From the NCBI RefSeq assembly GCF_020921035.1, contig NC_063160.1, forward strand, positions 18,069,095 through 18,133,094: a stretch of DNA of 64,000 bases, written 5' to 3'. The position numbers were made by a program, and so were the translations under genes. Below are positions 36,071 through 50,057 of the stretch, piece after piece (position 1 is the stretch's first letter; each line of letters begins with the position of its first letter). The notes beneath the pieces are model-generated. The model worked only from the letters and a program-made list of their open reading frames with translations. It was not told the DNA's origin and ran no database searches. Source of the DNA: Rhodamnia argentea (Eukaryota; Streptophyta; Magnoliopsida; Myrtales; Myrtaceae).

Positions 36071-36626
36071 ATATTTGATTATATCTCCAGTATTGACCCA
36101 GAAACAACAGCTCCCACTCCCTCCTCAATTGGGTACACACAATAGGAGGCAGAAAGCCAAAAAGAAATCTTGCTCACGCCTCTCAGCAAAGACTTTTCCA
36201 TTCTTCCTTTGGGCTCCACCTCTTCCTCATTGTTGGTTCCCTCCATACATACTTCTCCTGCTATTATTCAAGCACGTGACCATCCAAAGAGAGAAAAAGT
36301 TGTACTCTAAAATCCTTCAAAACCCATAAGAAAAAAGGTCAAGAGGTTTCACACAACACAAGCAAGAAAAGTGGACTCCCCAATGACTTTATCAGCATTC
36401 TTTCCATTAGTTATAAAAGGATGCCAACATTTTGCTTGCACCATAAGTAAACCCTAGAGAGCATTCTCCAATAAAAAGAGAAAGGAAGGTCACAAGTGCT
36501 ATTTTGGTATTTGCAACAATGATTCACCCCCCCACCCAGCAGCAATAGAGCTCTACAAATTTGATTTGAAGCTCTTCAGTGAGTCCCCTAATTTGACCAC
36601 GTACTATGGTTCTGTATTTTCTCTAA
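36071..36626. other. Spacer between the ANTH and NAC genes
   Basis: No gene is supported. The right end should be 3' UTR of the minus-strand NAC gene. Confidence 0.35.
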
Positions 36627-37608
36627 TTAGTTCGGCGTGCTTATTTCATCAAGGTCGTCCAACGACAAGAACACCTCGTCCAAGCAAGAAAGCTCCGCTC
36701 CATCGTCGTCGTTGTTGTCGTCGCCGCGCTCATAAACTCGGCACACCACCCATTTGCTGTAGTCCTGAAAAAACAGAAGGATTGGTAATTTGACTTTCTG
36801 ACAAGGTGTCTAAGCCAATCTAATGTCTTCATAAACTGTGTAATAATAATATGTGGGGGAATATGTACATACAATCATAGGATGTCCTTTTCTTTTGGAC
36901 GACCTGCTACTACTGCTACCAGAATTGGTACCATTGGAGAGACGATACTCATGCATTATCCAGTTCGTTCTCATCCCACCTGGAGTTTCTCCCAAGTAAT
37001 ACACCAACGACTGTTTCATTCCGACTTTCTTGCTCGAGCTTCCAAAAACGGGATCGTCACCCATAGCCTTCCAGTAACCGTTGCCCGTGATCCGGTCCGG
37101 CGTTCTCCTGCTGAAGAAGTACCATTTGTTGCCCTCAGACAAGGCCTTCCCTGAAGAAAAGATGTGATATTACCACCCCCAGACTGAAACCACCAAATAA
37201 AGGAGAGAGTAGCTCTAAATATTCCCATTGTTGTACTTAACGAATAGACCTTTCATCAGTACTAAAAATTGAAAAATTTAGTGAGGTTGATAATAAGACA
37301 CGCATGTGTTCAACTCTACTTTGAAAAAAAAACAACCTACATGTATAATTTTAGGACTACAAGTATGTGTCGCTTAAAATTCGCATAAATCTGTCGGAGG
37401 CTTTTCATAAAACCATCATGAGTAAGTACTCGTTTATGCTAGTACCTTCGAGCTCCCACGGATCGTATGGATAAAGTTCAAGATCGGGGATGACGTCGGG
37501 ATGACACGGCAAGAGGGCAGCTTTGCGTTGAAGGAAATGGACAACAAGCTCTTCGTCAGTCGGGTAGAATCGAAAACCAGGTGGCAAGTTGGCAACGTTA
37601 TCTCCCAT
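36627..37608 (-). CDS. XND1: NAC domain protein, XND1/NAC104-like
   Basis: Plant transcription factor. XND1 (NAC104) restrains xylem vessel differentiation, secondary wall formation and programmed cell death. Exons 37608-37446, 37150-36873 and 36764-36627 sum to 579 nt, 192 residues (Arabidopsis XND1 has 190). The NAC subdomains are in order: [20 protein letters not shown] (A), [18 protein letters not shown] (B), [14 protein letters not shown] and [14 protein letters not shown] (C), [19 protein letters not shown] and [10 protein letters not shown] (D), and [13 protein letters not shown] (E). The short acidic tail [19 protein letters not shown] carries the [13 protein letters not shown] signature of XND1, which separates it from other NACs. 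The start is the ATG at 37608, since upstream in-frame codons contain no other ATG. The exon positions fit the usual two NAC introns. Confidence 0.95.
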
Positions 37609-37743
37609 CGCTTCCAATCTCGGCGTCGTGGATCTCGTCTATAGACGACTAGGCATATAAGTGTCAAACTAGAGACGAAAACAAGGCATAAGGATTGAGG
37701 AATAGAGGTGGGAGTGGTGGTGGAGAAGAAGAAGGTCGTGTGA

Positions 37744-37751
37744 ATTTATAA
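37744..37751 (-). promoter_or_regulatory. TATA box of the XND1-like gene
   Basis: TTATAAAT on the minus strand lies about 137-143 bp upstream of the ATG. A GA run (37757-37777) sits just upstream of it. Confidence 0.6.
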
Positions 37752-37756
37752 GAGGA

Positions 37757-37872
37757 AGAGAGAGAGAGAGAGAGAGACTGACGTGAGGTTGAAGGTGGGT
37801 GATGAACTGATGATCACATCAAATGCAATTGGGAAGGACAAGTGATCCCTGTATCTATCTATCTATCTATCT
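37757..37872. repeat. Microsatellites (GA)n and (ATCT)n
   Basis: A GA run at about 37757-37777 and an ATCT run at about 37851-37872, both in the NAC upstream region. Confidence 0.9.
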
Positions 37873-38061
37873 TTCTGATGAGTGTTTTCATCTCTGTTTT
37901 GTTCTCTTTTTTAATTTCTGGTTTTTATTTATTAAATTTTAGAGAGTTGGCGATCATCAGTTTGATTATGAATGAATGGAGAGGCGGCTGGTAACGCTTC
38001 TTAGATGCTTCCATTTAACGGGATCGGTTTGCGTTGGAGGGAGCTTGCAGATTCAGACACT

Positions 38062-38083
38062 TCTCTCTCTCTCTCTCTCTCTC
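38062..38083. repeat. (TC)11 microsatellite
   Basis: Perfect TC run of 22 nt. Confidence 0.9.
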
Positions 38084-41000
38084 AATATCTTTGCTTATTT
38101 CCTAATTATGCATTCACATGCTTGGTTTTTTTTTTTTATGTGATTAAGACTCGCTCTCTTTTACCTAATCATCTCAATCGGAAAAGCATTTCCAAAATCG
38201 ACTTGACACCGTGTCTCCATCCCGTATTCAACCTGTTGACCCATATAAAAGTACCCGAAAGACTGTCCGGTAGAGCGGACACTGTCGATCTCAATTTTAG
38301 ATTAGCCCAAAAATTAGCTGGCTGATGGCGAGGGCGTTTGAAACTAATTTATCACATCTAAGACATGAAAGAGCAAGTGTATAGGGTGTCAAGTTTGAAA
38401 CCATGAAAGACGTGTCTTGCATCCAGGGCAGAAGAAGTAAAAAGAAGATCTTGAGCATAATCCTAAGTTTGCCAACTAAAGAGATGGTATTAGGGGGAAT
38501 CAACACGCTCAAGAATTCCATACCTCATACTTCATGCTGATATCATACACATGCTGTCATCCACGTGGCAAGCATGAGAATTTTCGTGGGGTGAGAGAGA
38601 GAGAGAGAGGGGGGGTGAGTTTGGTCGTGGACCAACATGATTCCCCAACCTGGTGGTGGCCCACCCCCTTGGGAGTGTGCCTAAACACCAATAGCAATTC
38701 CCATCATTGTATTCACTTATTACATTTTGTTTTCTTTTACATCATCTACTTGAATTCTTTGCCCATCTGCCCCCGCCAATTATACAACATCAACACGCTA
38801 GGAAGGACACTTGAACCCATTCATGGTACACTCCCCCAAACTCCTTGGCAAGTCACTGTTTCTTTGAGGCGACGACCTGGGCGGATCCAGATTGGATACA
38901 CCAACACCGAACACCCTTCGCCGATAGCATCGCTAGAGCAAGATCTTGATATCAGCACAAAAAATAAAAAAATACAGTCGATTGGGTTAACCAAGACAGA
39001 CTTGGGATTTGGGGACTAGCCAAGAGAAGATGCTCTCTTTAAGTAGGAGCTTTAGCATATGATCATACCACATATATGCGTCGTTCGTATGTCTATGCCC
39101 CGAGTCACCATATGAGGAAGCAATTCCTCAGTTATGTCACTCCAACAAGAAAACGAAAAGGGAAAGAGACAGCTTGAAGGGTAAACGGTGACATACACAC
39201 AATCCATTGTTCCAATTTCAATTTGATTTGGAAAACCTTTCTACCACTAAAACCTTGATGCCAATGGATCATTGCGACGCAGTCGTCAAATGTCCGTACT
39301 AAGCATCATTCCCTCGATAGCCACATGGGACTGAGACAAGCACTGGCCGTTTTCTAATAGTACAAGCGGATGAGTGGGACTCTCAGCAGTACTTATAGGA
39401 TGTTAGAAGATAAACAAAATTTTGGAGGGGCCTGTGTGGGCGTTATGACATAAGTGGGATGAGATATTTTTACTATGCGTTTCCTCCTCTTCATTGGGTT
39501 CCCAGATTGCTCATCGTTTCAAAACCACACGTTACCAATCACATGCTATTTCAAGATCAATCTCTGATCCCAGACAATGATCACGAATTCACTTGCAAAC
39601 TTCACAACAATGAAAGCAAGTCTAGTTCATCGCATACTACAATTCGCGAGAGGGCGTACCCACACTCATGTGCAAATACAGGAGCATCTGATAGATGAAA
39701 ACAAAACCTATAAGCAATTGAAAGAGACAATACTATCATTCTTGAACACAGATCTTGGAAGTTGAACTAAACGGCCGCACTAACAGCACTTTGAGATCTT
39801 CTCACGATTATAACTAAAGCCTATTAGAGAGTTCTAGGAGGGAAGGCAACTCTTCCAATAGGTGCCAATAGTGGAGATGCAATGAAAAAGCCGAGAAAGC
39901 AGGAGTACTGACAGAGACTGAATAGCATGATACAAGGAGCCATTCGAAAGAGATATCCTGGTAGACTTAAGAGTGCAGCAGGCCTCCAAGAAAATAAAAA
40001 AAAAGATCCCTAGAAGATGCTTCTCTAATGTCATTGTTACTCCACATTCCACAAGCATAGGTCATTTCCAGCAGGTGAAAAACTACTGAAACTCCCACCA
40101 ATGGCATACACAACAGTAATAGACCCAATTCTGCCTTTTCCTGGTGTTAAAGGAAAGTGGAGGCAAATGGGAAGATGGGATGCTGCAAGAGATTATTTTA
40201 AACATTCTCTATGAATAGAATAAGATAAGAAAAAAAGTGCTTGTTAGTGTAAACAAACGGAACAAGTTGAACAATGACATAATTTACTATTTCTCAAATT
40301 TTTGAAGCAAGCAATAATTGTAATCATCCTAATAGTGGGTCAAGCTCTAGGAGATGGGACGTGCGTTAATAAAGCGCCATAACATCAGATTACATTCAAG
40401 AACTTGAGCATCTTGAAACTTATCCGAAGGTGATAGATAGAAGACGTATCAGACTTGCAGTGGGCTAGGACAGGGACCCAGAAAAGTGAGTGATGGCTGC
40501 TATCTCTCTCTCACCCAATGTGGATTGTGGAGGCCTACTTTTCATGTCATTTGACTGAAGCAACTCTACCTCTATCTGCTCTAACTTTATCCCATCCGCT
40601 TTTCGCCTAACCATCTGTAAACTCTAGTTTTCTGGTTGTTATTCATCATCTTCTTCTAGTTTAAGGAAAGCAACCCGTAATCACCTTCAAAGTCCGATTA
40701 TAGAAAACAAATCGCAGGTCCTCAATGTGATAGCGAACTGAACAGGAACTGATAAGACGGAGAAAGCATGCGCCTTCAACTGCCCAATGGGAAGATGGCA
40801 GCATGATCATGGAGGCCGCTTAGTGAGTTTAGACTAATGACAATACCGGGTTAATATGGCATGACATAGCAAACAAAAAGCTCTAAAAAAAAATGTCCCT
40901 CAAACAGCAATAAAATATAAACTTCACTCACCAAAACATTATCCATTTAGACTTCTGAAGGGATGTCTAAGCTTTTTTCGAATTTTCTCGTTTTGTAGAA

Positions 41001-41471
41001 AGAAAGAAGGAACAAAATTAGGCTCTCCCACTTCTAAAATAGGTTTAGCAAGATAATGACTCGGAGACTTTTCCAAAGTGGTAGCAAGTGATTGATTGAG
41101 TTTTTTTGCGGCAGATCGAAGTGATACAGCTGACCTATCTGCACAAGAGAATGACAACCGCAGCAATTACAATGGGGAAGGGAAAAAGTAGCTATGACTT
41201 TATACACCAATAGGTCGCAAATCAATGCCCATTCTTTACATTTTCTCAAGTAAGCTCCTGCTTGGTTTTCGTCTTGGCCTGATAGAATGTTCTGAAAAAT
41301 ATCTACAGACAGATAGTCCCTGATCTTCTTAAGCAAAAAGCCAAATAGCACACAAATGAATAGATATAGGACATGAAATAATAGATGATAAGATCTCTCT
41401 ATTTGAAGCTTCATTTTAAGATGGCCAAATGCAGTACGAGATGTAGCCTGAGAGTATACCTCATCTTGAGC
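38084..41471. other. Intergenic, no gene recognised
   Basis: About 3.4 kb. A short GA/G run lies at 38592-38616. Open frames are short and have no family signature. The last few hundred bases are probably the 3' UTR of ARC5. Confidence 0.4.
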
Positions 41472-44400
41472 TCATGGATGATTAGCTGCTGGGTTTGCAA
41501 TCATCTGGCATGTGCTAAGCTGCTTGTGTATTCGCCTAAACTTCTCTTTCAGCCTCTTGATCTGCAAAATTACTAGCAATTTGAACAAGAGGAAATACAA
41601 TATCTGATGTTTTGTTAGGCCACAAAAAGGGAATATTAGCATACCCTTTTCAACTCTATCTCCACATCACGCTTCCTTTGCCCCAATGAGTGTCGTAGGT
41701 TGGTAATATCAAAGACATTATCTAGATCATCCACAAATGCAGATTCTAGGTCCTCGCGAAGCAGTGCAGGAAGCTTGTCTATGACGGGCATCAGCAGAAA
41801 GCAGTTAAACTGCAATGTGCAGATGCAAAAAATTGAATCAAAGAAAGAAAGACGTAAGTTATTGTTGCCTAAAACAACTAACTGAAGTTTCAAGTGACAC
41901 ATGCGCTCATTAGATTTCGATCACACTGCTAATAGTGGCAACAAATAAGTTACAATGAAGTAAACCTAAAGTTAAAAGCCATCCCATCTAAGAATTCCTT
42001 GACAACCACTTTATGTTTTTTTAATCTGGGTCATGAAGAATTCTTCATAGAAGTTGAGTTTAGAGAAGTGAAGTAGTCATACCTTCAGCTCTGCAGAAGC
42101 CAAAAAATATTCTCTTATGCCATGGAATATCTGCTGCACAAGAGCATATACAAGTCTTTCAGAAGAAGGAGCAAGCCTCCGGTTCCACAGGGTACTATCT
42201 AGAAGGTCAGCTAGCCTTGTTTCTGTTGTCTGAACAAAGGTGCCCGAGTCATTTCCTGAAGCCAAATGACTCAATTTGACATCTGATTTATGCCTTGTTT
42301 CTGGCTTCTCATCCAAAACCGACCCTACTGTTGTTTCCTGGGAAAAATTGCCTGCAGCAGGCTGCTCTGTTCCACCAAATGAGTCCAGGAATTGGCGCAA
42401 CCCAGCACGATTCTGCAATCGTTTGGATAAATCAATGAGCAGAGCAGATTACATTTTGTTGGATTACTATTCAAACTATGGAATCAATAACCTGGATTCC
42501 ATATGTTACAGAAGTCAATACTGATCACTTGTCATTAATTTAGTATCCTTAAGAGGCACGTGTTTTCACAGTACATGAGGACAAGAAAGGAACTATCATA
42601 AGCATACTTATTTGCACATTCTCCCACCAGCAGGACACGCTTCTTTGATAGAAAAGCAGGTTGTTCTTGGCAATAGAAAAGGAACAAACACAGCGCATTT
42701 GTATTCCCATGTTCAAGTTTCTAGGGAAAGGGAGAATCGAAATAAAATAATTTGACTTCTTATATCTTTTTGCACCTGCAAAGTTCCTCATTGTAATAAT
42801 ACAAGCTAATCAAATGAACAACGATGCAGAAGGATTTCTCCACCTTGTTATGAAGGGACCAGGTAACATAGCGTGTGGTGCTGACCAAATCCTCCATGCA
42901 TCTACAATATTATCACATTCAATAAAATTAGTACATACTGGGTAAAACACCAGCAAAATTTGAAAGAACAATGACAACTCAAAAAGTGAAGGCTGTGCAT
43001 AAGAAGCATGAACCACAAAACGAGCATCCAGCATATCCTTTCATGTGATATTGTTCAAAGTGTTGCTGGCAACCGAAATGCTTGATAAATATTTATATCA
43101 TGCTTCTTATCAGTTTAAAGTCCTGGAAAAAATGGTCTCTTGACACGATATCTGAGCACAAGTCAAGAGTTGTAATCGTCGTATTCATTAGCATTGCCCT
43201 CTGTTAACATAACGTGTAGGACAGATCTGCATCCCAAATAAATTTCAGCAAAACCTAGTCAAAGAAGGAGATGATCTGGCCTTTTAAGTGCAATATCAGA
43301 TGTTATTTACAACCTTGGACAAAAATCACGTCCTAAGAACCTAGTCGTACTTTTGGACTAGTATTAAACCAATGTAGCTAAGTTGAAAACATTGTCTAAT
43401 CCACTAATCCTATGTTCACACACTAACATAGAATGTGTTGAAAGTAACTCATAAGCATAAGCGAAAAAATGAAGTTCACTTCTCGCGACAAGCTCTTTCA
43501 GTGGACTCTGCAAAGTTGTTGTAGGCAGCAGCAACGCGCCTCAGAAAAACCTCATGTCCACTAAGATACTCGCCATCTTTCTGTCCAAATGAAGAGTGCA
43601 TGTATTGACATAAACATTAAGTAGAATAAACAGCTTCATCAATCAGAGAAAAGAATGTAAGAGTGCTTAGATATAGAGTACTGAAATGGATGTTGAAATT
43701 TGAAAGGTGTACCTGAAGCAGATAAACAGAGATAGGAAGCAATCTCTTAAGAATGTGCAAAAGCCGAGCACCTAACTGCAACATTAAGAGAGAACAGTTA
43801 GCATGGCACACATTGCGAACTGAAACTATACCATCTTAGTTTGTCCTTCAGTAGTTTCATCCACATTTGATGTTACCCATGACCAAAAGAACAAGAGGTA
43901 GGGGACCTCTAGAAGAAGTCACAGAGTGGAAATGAACAGACAAACGGACAAGTAAGCAAACTCAAACCAAGAAGCCTCTACATTACCAGCCCTGAGAAAA
44001 TAATCAAGCCCCTTCAGAGTAGTGCATCCCAAGACCACTGAATACCATGTTAAAATAGATGAGAAGGCAAGGAGAAAGGTACAACTCAACCATTGCCATG
44101 GGATAAAGAAGGTATTAATAAACATATCAAGGCAGCAACCCATGCAAACGCATGCATAAAAAGAACTGTATAACAAAATAAGAAATCGAGGGCAGCCATC
44201 ACATTGATAAACTGCAGTCACCATAACAGTATCTCTTTTATGCTTATTTGATAAGCAACCACACCCTCCCCACCCCCACCAAATATTAAACAAAAAGGAA
44301 AAAAAAAAGTCACAAAAGATGTATAAAGATACTAGGGAGGGAAAAACCCTTAGGGAACATCTAAGAGAGCATATTGTACACTCCTACAAAGCTCAGGGAA

Positions 44401-47400
44401 CTGAAGACCTTATATGGCTCATCACTTCTTTTGGCAAAGAGATATTGGAAGCATTGGCTGATAAAAAAAACACTACTTTTGGGGGAAACAAGTTGAAAAC
44501 ATAATCACCTATCCTACATGCAGTCATTTAGCAAATTTACCTGATGAAGAAAAGGTTCAAATGTATCACGAGCCTTTGCAACAGCTATCACACAAGCAGT
44601 CCTAATTAGTCAAAAGAAAAAAAAAAACTATGTGACAATGGAAACTGGAAAACATGGTCCAGAAACATACGTAAGCAAACTAATCAGGCCAGAAAGACAA
44701 CTATTACCTAGAATAGTTAGTTCCATCGTGGATATCTTCTACTCCACATGCATTGACAATTTCCTCGCGAGTAATTGGAGGGCATTTTGTTCCTCCAATG
44801 ACAAAGCGAAATTCAGCCATTGCGCGATGATATTGAGCGCCACCATAAAGACGCATTCCAGCATTCTAAGCAAAGACAGAACATTTTGTCCACGTAAAGT
44901 GCTATACTCTCAAGCCTTAGTGCTTCAAAAGAAGATCAGTACATAACTCATACAATGACAATCACTGCACTAATATCTTCATTCAAAGCATATTTACCAG
45001 GTTTTCTTCCTTGAAACTTTTAGTTCAGAGGAAATTAATGATCAAAAGGCAGACAAGTAATTCTGTTACAAAAAGTCTCCCAAACATTCTTCATACCAAT
45101 ATAAAGAAGTTGGTCACCCGCAAGCATTATTCAGGAGTTTCTGCAAATCAATTACTTGAGAAGAAAAACCAGAACAAGTTGCAATCTTTTGTCTTATGTT
45201 GCAAAAATTCATTGGAAAGATTACAGTATATTCAAAAGCAAAAGAATATAAAATTTTGACACCAGTCGCCTTTATAGTAGATGTACTTCTTTGCACTGCA
45301 ACAAAGGGTAAACAAACCGAAACACTTCGGATTGGCCCATAAGGGGATCAGGATTGGGTTGGCTGAAGCCCCCTAACACGAATTTCACGAAGCAAAAGAA
45401 AATTAGAGAAAAGCACCATCGCTTCTAAAATCAAGATTACTCGTTCTTGTGCTTTTTGTAAGTAGAGATATTTTTAGATGCTGAAAAACCAGGTAGGATA
45501 AGTACATCATGCACCTCGACTGTAGAAGCTTACGGGTATAAACTTTTGTGGAAACTGCAGACCATCAGTACCAATAAAAGCCCCACCATTAGTCCTTTCA
45601 TCCTGTAGAGTTTCACCTGCGATAGAACAAAAGGCCACCATAAATGGATTCTAGACAAGTTTTCATAATAGTCACATAATCCTGCTTAGAACACTGATTA
45701 CTGTCACAAAGAAAAATGAGTTCATGTGACTTCAGGGAGATAAACATAAGTGTCTAGAATCCTTACTTCTACCTTTTCCTCCGTCAAGGTACAAGTATCT
45801 GCACACTGTGATGGAGGAAAAAGGTAAGGATGAGTTCACTTGGAAACTGTTTTGGAAATTGGGAAATCTGTGCACCAACAAAAGTTTCTCTTTTTTCCTT
45901 TTTTTACATGGGAAGCTTCCTGCGAAAGCATATTAACTTTAGACAATTTGCAGAAACAAGGTGAAGTGTTGGTGAACTGGCGTTGCCTTTGTAAACAGGC
46001 AGCAGAATCTGTTGACCATATCTACTATATTGTCATTTGTCTAGAAATCTTTGGAATCTGGTCATGTTAGATTTGGGTTTTCCTTGGGTGAGCAGACTTA
46101 GTGGAGAAAGACCTAAGGGCATGGTAGGGCATCCATTCAAGAAAAGAGATGATAATGATGATTTTGTTTAATCCCCTAGCAACTTTTCGGCTGATTTGGA
46201 GGGAGAAAAATAGGATAATTTTTTATGAATAACATCAAGAGCCATTTTGTTAAATATTTGGATTCTTGGCTTTTTACTTTGAAGTTCTGGATCACACATA
46301 GCACGAGTCTCAATGTAAATGCTATCATTGACCTTTTAGACTCCTTATCCTGTAGATGATTTTGTGCATGGGCTGGCATCCCTTGGTATGATTTTGTACA
46401 TAGGTTGGCATCCCCTTGGTACCTTTTGTTGATACACTTTTACCGTTTGACAAAAAAAAAAGTGTCTAGAATCACGCTTTATGGAATTTGTGAGCTTGTT
46501 ATGCATCGGGAACAGGTGGGCTCATGTACATATACACTAATTCATAGTAGAAATTAGGCAAACATGGAGGAATGAATTAGAATCAAGTGACCAGATATCA
46601 ATATGCAGAGCCATCCAAGTAATAATGAGTTATTACCAAATTTGTCAGGAGGTGCGACCACAGTTCCTTTGAGTAGCAATGACAGCTGAACATTAATTTC
46701 ATTAAGGACACTTTAGATAAAGAAGATAAAGTGTAACAAGAACAAAGAAAATCAAATCACTGATAGTCGCAGTATGCTAGCCTTGCGCATGCATAAATAA
46801 ATGGTTTTCAAAAATCAACATAAATAGTTTAAATTTTCACGTCCTCAATTCTGGCCTTTCCATGAGATGGTGACACACTGAAGATTGATGGAAGTGTAAA
46901 CTGTATACAAACCTTGGTCAAAAAGAGATCATGAAAAGTTCTTCCCTTCTCTTTCAGTTTTGCTTCATCCAAAGTGCTGCAAATGACAACAAGACCCAAA
47001 TTGCACAGAATCCAAACTGGCATAAAAACCAATTTCCAAACAACCCCTTCCTGCCAACCTCAATGGCAGTGAACCAGAAGTGTCTGTTAATACTCTCGAA
47101 GCAATAACAGGATCTTGACGTCTAACCTCAGCTCCTGATTAATTTCATTTAGCTTTTTTGTCGCAGAGCGATGCTCCTTTTCAAGAAGCGGAATTATCAG
47201 GGGGACATTGTCCATGTACCTAAATAGCATATATTCGCCAAACTATAAGTTCAAGAAACATGGTTTGACAACCAAAAAGGGTAATTTTATCAGAACATAC
47301 CTTTTCTGAAGCAACTCCTCTAAGAATAGCCTCAGTTTGCTCACACCTATATGACTTCGTTCTTGCTTGGACAGAGATCGCCCCAACTTCTCCTCCAAAG

Positions 47401-49852
47401 ACACGACATCTTCGGTCTCTCTCAAAGATATGGCCTGTATCAAGATGCAAAACCAAGTAACTCTTTTGAGATTTACCAAACCACATTTCTTACACAAAAA
47501 GGACTCAAAAGTCAAAATTATTCACCCACATCAGACAACTGACAATTCTAGTGAAATACTAATGTAACTACTAACTGGCACACAAAACATTTTCCTTTAT
47601 CTAAGATCAAGCAGATGAAGGTGCATAGTGCGAGAACCAATGGAGTCTAATTGTTTGAGAGATTAAATGGCAGAAACACTATAATTCCATCCTTTAGGTT
47701 AACCACACAGGTTCCACACTAAAAGTTCGAGGAAGAGCCACGCCGATTCTTTAGTAAACATCCACCAGGTCAGTACCCTAAAATATCCAGTCCAAGAAGG
47801 AAACTTTACTAGACAAATAAATACCTTCTTGAACTCATCGTTTGATCTGTAAACTGATTCATGTCCAGGGCCAACTCTTCCAGAAGGGACAGAGGTGAAA
47901 AATGGGGAGTCACCCAAGATGAAGCCATCAAGTGTACAGGCTGGCGGTGAAAGAAAAACTTCAACATCTGAAGATCTTGCAAACTGTGGTATCTTCGTGT
48001 CCAGCTTGGTTGAAACAATTATTGTTCTTGAAAGCTCAGGATCAACCTGTAACAATCAAATGTATTATATGTAAAGAACAAAACTTTGAAGCTTTTGCAC
48101 TCCATATCATCATGTTTGTCCAGTTCCTTACCTGTTGCCAAACCAATTAGGCAAGAAGTCCACTTGATTGTCACCACAAATAGAGATGACAATCACATGC
48201 TGCTTAATGATGTTTACACACGTTAAAATATTTGGAACAACTAGGAAGAAATTTGAATATGTCAAGTAAAACCAATACTGTTATTTTGATTTCGTGATAA
48301 TACCTTATTGACTAACAAATAAATTCAATATTTGCTTTTATTTTGCCTGGATCATTTCCCATCTCCAGGGTAAAGGTTGAGCCTTCAACTTAGGACAATC
48401 TAGCCAAGCATCTCCACATTAAGGATATTGAGGAAAAAAAGCATTTAGAATGTGAAGTACGACGTCAGTATTATACTTGCATAACCACTCTCCGTGTGGT
48501 AGCATTGCTCCAGTCACTGCAGTCTTCAAGGCACAGTATGATGAACTCTTTATGCTGCATTTTGGCTCGCACTAGTGACTCAACCGCACGAGCTTGCCCC
48601 TTCAGAAGGAAGACAGATCACGATTTTCTTTCATGAGCAAGAATTACCAAGGCAGGGAAGTTTAAAAAGAAAATCATGCAGAGTCTCTTTCACTAGTCAA
48701 TTGTCCCCTTTCCCGTACATCACCTGTAATGCTCGATTCTTCCGACCTGGAGCAGGAGCAATGAGCCCTGGAGTATCTATTATCGTCAGATTTGGGCAAT
48801 ATTTATACTCCACCTTGATGATGATTTCCTTGCAGGAAAATTGACAAGGCTCACGCTCCAACCTCATGTTCTCAGCTTCGATGTAAGCCTACAAGTAACA
48901 ATAAACGATGACAATGAAAAATGGCAACTTTTCTGCAATACGTCTGCAAGTTTACACTGTTCAGCACGACAAGCGAATGTGCAGAACTCTTGCGAAGCAA
49001 ATAAACCTAATCTAATTGAACAGGACCTCTGATTTTGGAGACAGGAGTCAAGATCACACTGTGAGTCCCAGGCATCCTCCCAAAATTGTCTATTGGCATG
49101 CTAGCATATTCCATTTTGCAGATTGAAGATTTAACATGGAATAACACGGGAGACATACTCCTATCAAAATGAAACTGAAAGCAGATATAGCACAAAAAAT
49201 GGGCAGGCAGGACAAGTAATGTCTGCACTAACCAAAGACACCTCTTCAGAATTTGGAAATGACACTGAAAGGCAGACCGATAGCGTAATTAACATCCAAA
49301 GGCCACCAGAATCGCAAATCAAAGTGCTAAGCCAGAAACTTCCAAAAATCCAACCAAAAGGATCAGCCATTATTTATGAACCCTTCACGAACACACATTG
49401 GGAGCTCAGCCTATTAAACAAACGCAGAAACAAGATTCACCAACCTACTAAAGCACGGCACTGCCACAAGCTACACAGACAACGAAAACGTAGACGAACC
49501 AAATGACGAAATGCACCTGAATTTCTTGGAGGGAGAGCTGCTGGGAGAGAGTGGGGTCGGCGTCGGAGACGAGGTGGCAGAGAGGGTCTTCGCAGGAGGG
49601 GTCGAACTTCATGTGGAGGGTAATGGGGCGGCGAGTCTTGGTTCCGCCGCCGACGTGGTTGAACTGGAAGCCCATGAGGGCCTCCACGAGCGCGCTCTTG
49701 CCGTCGGTCTGGTGGCCCACCACCAGCACCGCCGGGGCGTCGAAGGGCGTGTCGAACTCCTGGGCGAGCCCGTGAAGCTCATTGTACGCCTCGTACAGGC
49801 TCGACTGGTTGCTGTAATCGTCCGTGGCTTCTTCGCTAGCGCAGCTCGTCAT
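41472..49852 (-). CDS. ARC5: Dynamin-related chloroplast division GTPase ARC5/DRP5B
   Basis: Forms the outer constricting ring in chloroplast (and peroxisome) division, recruited by PDV1/PDV2. Seventeen coding exons: 49852-49517, 48888-48724, 48599-48477, 48046-47825, 47434-47301, 47219-47127, 46976-46913, 46685-46637, 45616-45534, 44865-44708, 44601-44541, 43775-43713, 43580-43480, 42901-42844, 42412-42083, 41809-41645, 41561-41472. They sum to 2295 nt, 764 residues plus stop; every phase agrees. GTPase motifs: G1 GHQTDGKS, G2 in TKTRRPITL, G3 DTPG, G4 TKLD. Family stretches follow: SLYEAYNELHGLAQEF, GFQFNHVGGGTKTRRP, FLSPPA, FFTSVPSGRVG, SKLRLFLEELL, RTFHDLFLTK, KCPPITREEIVNACG, LGARLLHILKRLLPIS, then the GED-side FNCFLLMPVIDKLPALLRE and a short C-terminus. 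Arabidopsis ARC5 is of similar length (777). No breaks seen. One intron carries a LINE tail. Confidence 0.97.
45762..46459 (+). mobile_element. 5'-truncated LINE inside an ARC5 intron
   Basis: Plus-strand frame 45840-46070 resembles the zf-RVT domain found at the end of plant LINE ORF2: FFTWEASCESILTLDNL, then WRCLCKQAAESVDHI with its Cys/His ligands. Downstream are fragments like FRLIWREKNRIIFYE and a poly-A run at 46452-46460. The insert is flanked by identical 14-bp copies of AAGTGTCTAGAATC at 45748-45761 and 46460-46473. It lies antisense to ARC5 in the intron between 46636 and 45617. Confidence 0.9.
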
Positions 49853-50057
49853 TTTGCCTCTTCTTCCTCGCTTTCTGTTCTCGCTGTATCGAGTGTGAAG
49901 TGTGAACTCTAATGGGTTTTGTGAGGGAACGAGGAGGAGTAGGTGATCGATTGAGTGGCAGCTGCCGGAGACCCACCCCGGATATCTCGTTTGATTGATT
50001 TGTTTGTTTTTTTTTTTTTTCTTTTTAATCTTTCTGGAAAAAGGTACCGTGTATTTT

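Noticed and set aside
40939-41414. Minus-strand frames after the ARC5 stop
   Set aside because: ARC5 ends at 41472 with a good stop; these frames lie in the presumed 3' UTR and have no domain.
49511-49912. Plus-strand frame opposite ARC5 exon 1
   Set aside because: It mirrors the GC-rich first exon; the minus frame matches ARC5 throughout.
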